Shown here piece after piece: positions 61,965 through 64,000 of a stretch of DNA of 64,000 bases. A program made the position numbers and the translations under genes. The notes beneath the pieces were generated by a model that saw nothing but the letters and a program-made list of their open reading frames with translations, had not been told where the DNA came from and searched no databases. Every line of letters begins with the position of its first letter. Within the stretch, counting starts at the first letter, position 1. Origin of the DNA: Tatumella punctata (GTDB taxonomy: Bacteria; Pseudomonadota; Gammaproteobacteria; Enterobacterales; Enterobacteriaceae); the NCBI RefSeq assembly GCF_039523735.1, contig NZ_BAAAFW010000017.1:1-64000 (forward strand), in the 5' to 3' direction.

Positions 61965-63440
61965 TTATTCAAATTCATTCCATGAACGACCATCGCGGGT
62001 GATCATGGCAACCGAAGCCACAGGCCCCCATGTACCGGCCTGGTATGGCTTAGCCCCATCGCCATCGGCTGCCCAGGCGTTAATGATCGAGTCAACCCAT
62101 GTCCAGGCCGCCTCAACTTCATCCCGGCGGACAAACAGTGCCTGAATACCGCGCATCGTTTCCAGCAGCAGTCGTTCGTAGGCATCCGCCAGATGAGACT
62201 CATTAAACGTTTCAGAGAAACTGAGGTCCAGTTCAGTAGTCTGCAGTTTATGTTTATGATCCAGGCCCGGCACTTTGTTCAGAATTTCAATTGCCACCCC
62301 TTCATCCGGTTGCAGACGAATAGTCAGCTTATTCTGTGGTAACTCAGAGTAGGAATCTTTAAACAGGTTTAGCTCAGGGTTCTTAAAGTAAACCACAACT
62401 TCTGAACATTTCGACGGTAAGCGTTTACCGGTTCTCAGATAGAAAGGTACGCCAGCCCAGCGCCAGTTATCGATATCCACACGGATAGAGACAAAAGTTT
62501 CGGTAGTGCTGGTTTTATTCGCCCCTTCCTCTTCCAGATAACCCGGTACTTTTTTGCCCTGAACAAAGCCGGCGGTATACTGCCCGCGGACCGTTTTGTC
62601 ACGGACATTGGTCTGGTCAATACGGCGTAATGAACGCAGAACTTTGACTTTCTCGTCACGAATACTGTCGGCGCTTAAATCTGACGGCGGGGACATCGCA
62701 ATCATCGTCAGGATCTGCAGCAGGTGGTTCTGGATCATATCGCGCATCTGACCGGCTTTATCAAAATAGCCCCAGCGCCCTTCAATACCGACTTCTTCAG
62801 CCACGGTAATCTGCACGTGGTCGATGGTACGGTTATCCCAGTTATTCACGAAAATGGAGTTAGCAAAGCGCAATGCCAGCAGATTAAGGACCGTTTCTTT
62901 CCCCAGATAATGGTCAATACGGAATACCTGGCTTTCGTCAAAGTACTCACCGACACTGTCATTAATCTCACGGGATGTTTCCAGAGAAGTACCTAACGGT
63001 TTCTCCATAACCACCCGCGCAGGTTTAGCGTTCAGCCTGGCCTGCCCCAGCCCTTTACAGATAGCACCGAATGTATTCGGGGGCATGGCGAAATAGTTAA
63101 TGGTGGTCCGCTTTTTCTGGTCGAGCATTTTGCCCAGACGGCTGAAGCTGCCGCTGTCGTTTACATCCAGATTACAAAAATCGAGGCGGCTGCTGAGTTT
63201 TTCCCACAGCGCTTCATCGATTTTCTCTTTCATAAAGGTTTCGAGGGCTTCACGAACAACCTTGGTATAGGCTGCTTTATCCCATTCCGCCCGTCCGACA
63301 CCAATAATGCGGGACTCTTCATGGATCTGTCCGGCCTTTTCCAGTTGATACAGGGAAGGCAACAATTTGCGGCGGGCGAGATCGCCTTTGGCACCGAAAA
63401 TGACCAGATCACATGCCTGGGCCTGATGGGTTACCGACAT
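61965..63440 (-). CDS. zwf: Glucose-6-phosphate 1-dehydrogenase
   Basis: Zwf oxidises glucose 6-phosphate to 6-phosphogluconolactone with NADP+, the entry into the oxidative pentose-phosphate pathway. The 491 residues equal the E. coli length. The nucleotide-binding motif VIFGAKGDLARRKLLPS is near residue 14, and the substrate-binding RIDHYLGKE near residue 175 contains the catalytic histidine and lysine. A GAGGAG ribosome site lies about seven bases upstream of the ATG. Because edd and eda are absent from their usual place, flux from 6-phosphogluconate would go mainly through Gnd, unless those genes lie elsewhere. Confidence 0.97.
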   Translation of the reverse strand: MSVTHQAQACDLVIFGAKGDLARRKLLPSLYQLEKAGQIHEESRIIGVGRAEWDKAAYTKVVREALETFMKEKIDEALWEKLSSRLDFCNLDVNDSGSFSRLGKMLDQKKRTTINYFAMPPNTFGAICKGLGQARLNAKPARVVMEKPLGTSLETSREINDSVGEYFDESQVFRIDHYLGKETVLNLLALRFANSIFVNNWDNRTIDHVQITVAEEVGIEGRWGYFDKAGQMRDMIQNHLLQILTMIAMSPPSDLSADSIRDEKVKVLRSLRRIDQTNVRDKTVRGQYTAGFVQGKKVPGYLEEEGANKTSTTETFVSIRVDIDNWRWAGVPFYLRTGKRLPSKCSEVVVYFKNPELNLFKDSYSELPQNKLTIRLQPDEGVAIEILNKVPGLDHKHKLQTTELDLSFSETFNESHLADAYERLLLETMRGIQALFVRRDEVEAAWTWVDSIINAWAADGDGAKPYQAGTWGPVASVAMITRDGRSWNEFE

Positions 63441-64000
63441 TTTATTCTCCTCGTTGCAGAATTACCGCCACTGTCTGCTGACATTGTCGGACTCTTTCAT
63501 TATTCAATTACGTTACACTGTACTTCTTTCATATCACCAGGTAAATACGCGCTTAATCCCTGATGTTTCAATGTGTTCTGTGATTAAGGCCGTTAAATGG
63601 CCCGGGCTGGCCGGATGTCAGTCATATTATTTATAGTACAACCACCAGCACTGCTAATCCGTAAGCCTGATAGTAACATTATCAGACGGTTTTTACTGTC
63701 CCGCAACGCGGGTTATCACCTCTGGAAATAATAGCCGCTGGCTTTCGTCCGCAGACCGGTTAGCCCGTCCGCCGGCAGTATGCGGGGCTGCATGACAGAA
63801 AAAATTAATTCACTATAAGTTGTACCGTATCAAAGACCGGCTAATCAAATAGCGTTGAGATAATAACAGCTCACACACCGCTTGCTTTAACAAAATGACA
63901 ACAGTTTAGCTCGAAACGAATAACCCGAATCAGCTAGAATACCGGCGAATATCCTGCTGCGGAACATCACTCCGCAGCTTTTTTGTTAACGGAGTCCTTC
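63441..64000. promoter_or_regulatory. Upstream region of zwf and leader of the next gene
   Basis: These 560 bases contain no gene. The zwf side holds its promoter; no clear SoxS or HexR box could be fixed by eye. Toward the right edge a -10-like TAGAAT (63934-63939) is followed by a terminator hairpin and a GGAG ribosome site at 63991-63994, so a plus-strand gene is expected to begin just past the edge. In E. coli that would be hexR (yebK). Confidence 0.5.
63956..63984 (+). terminator. Intrinsic terminator or attenuator at the right edge
   Basis: An 8-bp stem GCTGCGGA/TCCGCAGC with a 7-base loop is followed by TTTTTT. The next bases hold a GGAG ribosome site only 6 bases away, so the structure lies inside the leader of the downstream gene. 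Confidence 0.8.

Overview
The window is ordinary core chromosome of an enterobacterium. Almost every protein can be matched by eye to an Escherichia coli K-12 product, and most of the gene order follows the E. coli map in blocks: xthA-ynjH-topB-ydjA-sppA-ansA; yeaC-msrB-gapA-yeaD-mipA-yeaGH-yoaK; nhaP2 and dadXA-ycgB-fadR-dsbB-ycgNML-minCDE-rnd-fadD; yeaY-tsaB-yoaAB-yoaH-pabB-nudL-sdaA-yoaE; rlmA-cspC-yobF-yebO-yobH-htpX-prc-proQ-msrC-letAB-rsmF-sdsR-yebYZ-holE-exoX-ptrB-purT; and zwf. Several E. coli neighbours are missing from their usual places: selD, pncA, nhaB, manXYZ/mntP, mgrB, kdgR, yobA, yobB and edd-eda. This trimmed layout suggests the Erwiniaceae (a Tatumella, Pantoea or Erwinia type genome). 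That genus-level guess is inference.

Layout. 0-4 kb: DNA repair and topology (xthA, topB) and a nitroreductase, preceded at the extreme left by a fragment resembling the 3' end of tRNA-Tyr. 4-11 kb: envelope protease SppA, asparaginase I, MsrB, glycolytic GapA and YeaD, and outer-membrane MipA. 11-15 kb: the yeaG-yeaH stress kinase operon and the 32-residue membrane protein YoaK. 15-21 kb: K+/H+ antiporter, an MFS efflux pump and the dadAX D-alanine catabolic operon. 21-31 kb: SpoVR-like YcgB, FadR, DsbB, the Min division-site system, RNase D and FadD. 31-41 kb: lipoprotein YeaY, t6A synthesis (TsaB), helicase YoaA, RidA-like YoaB, folate synthesis (PabB), NudL, serine deaminase, TerC-like YoaE and RlmA. 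41-48 kb: CspC-YobF, small membrane proteins, HtpX, Prc, ProQ and MsrC. 48-58 kb: the LetA-LetB lipid-transport pair, RsmF, the sRNA SdsR, copper-type membrane protein YebZ with YebY, HolE-ExoX and oligopeptidase B. 58-64 kb: PurT under a PurR-like box, a Fur-box-controlled Fiu-type siderophore receptor, and Zwf.

I saw no prophage, insertion sequence, CRISPR array, rRNA gene or complete tRNA gene. Genes are packed tightly, and most convergent pairs share a hairpin that can terminate both transcripts. The most useful non-obvious items are the SdsR RNA at about 53.2 kb, two proteins too short for routine gene calling (YoaK, a 28-residue YobF), non-ATG starts decided by Shine-Dalgarno position and homology (nhaP2 TTG, sdaA GTG, fiu GTG), and an intrinsic terminator directly in front of a ribosome-binding site at the right edge. 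I did not find a convincing new biological system.
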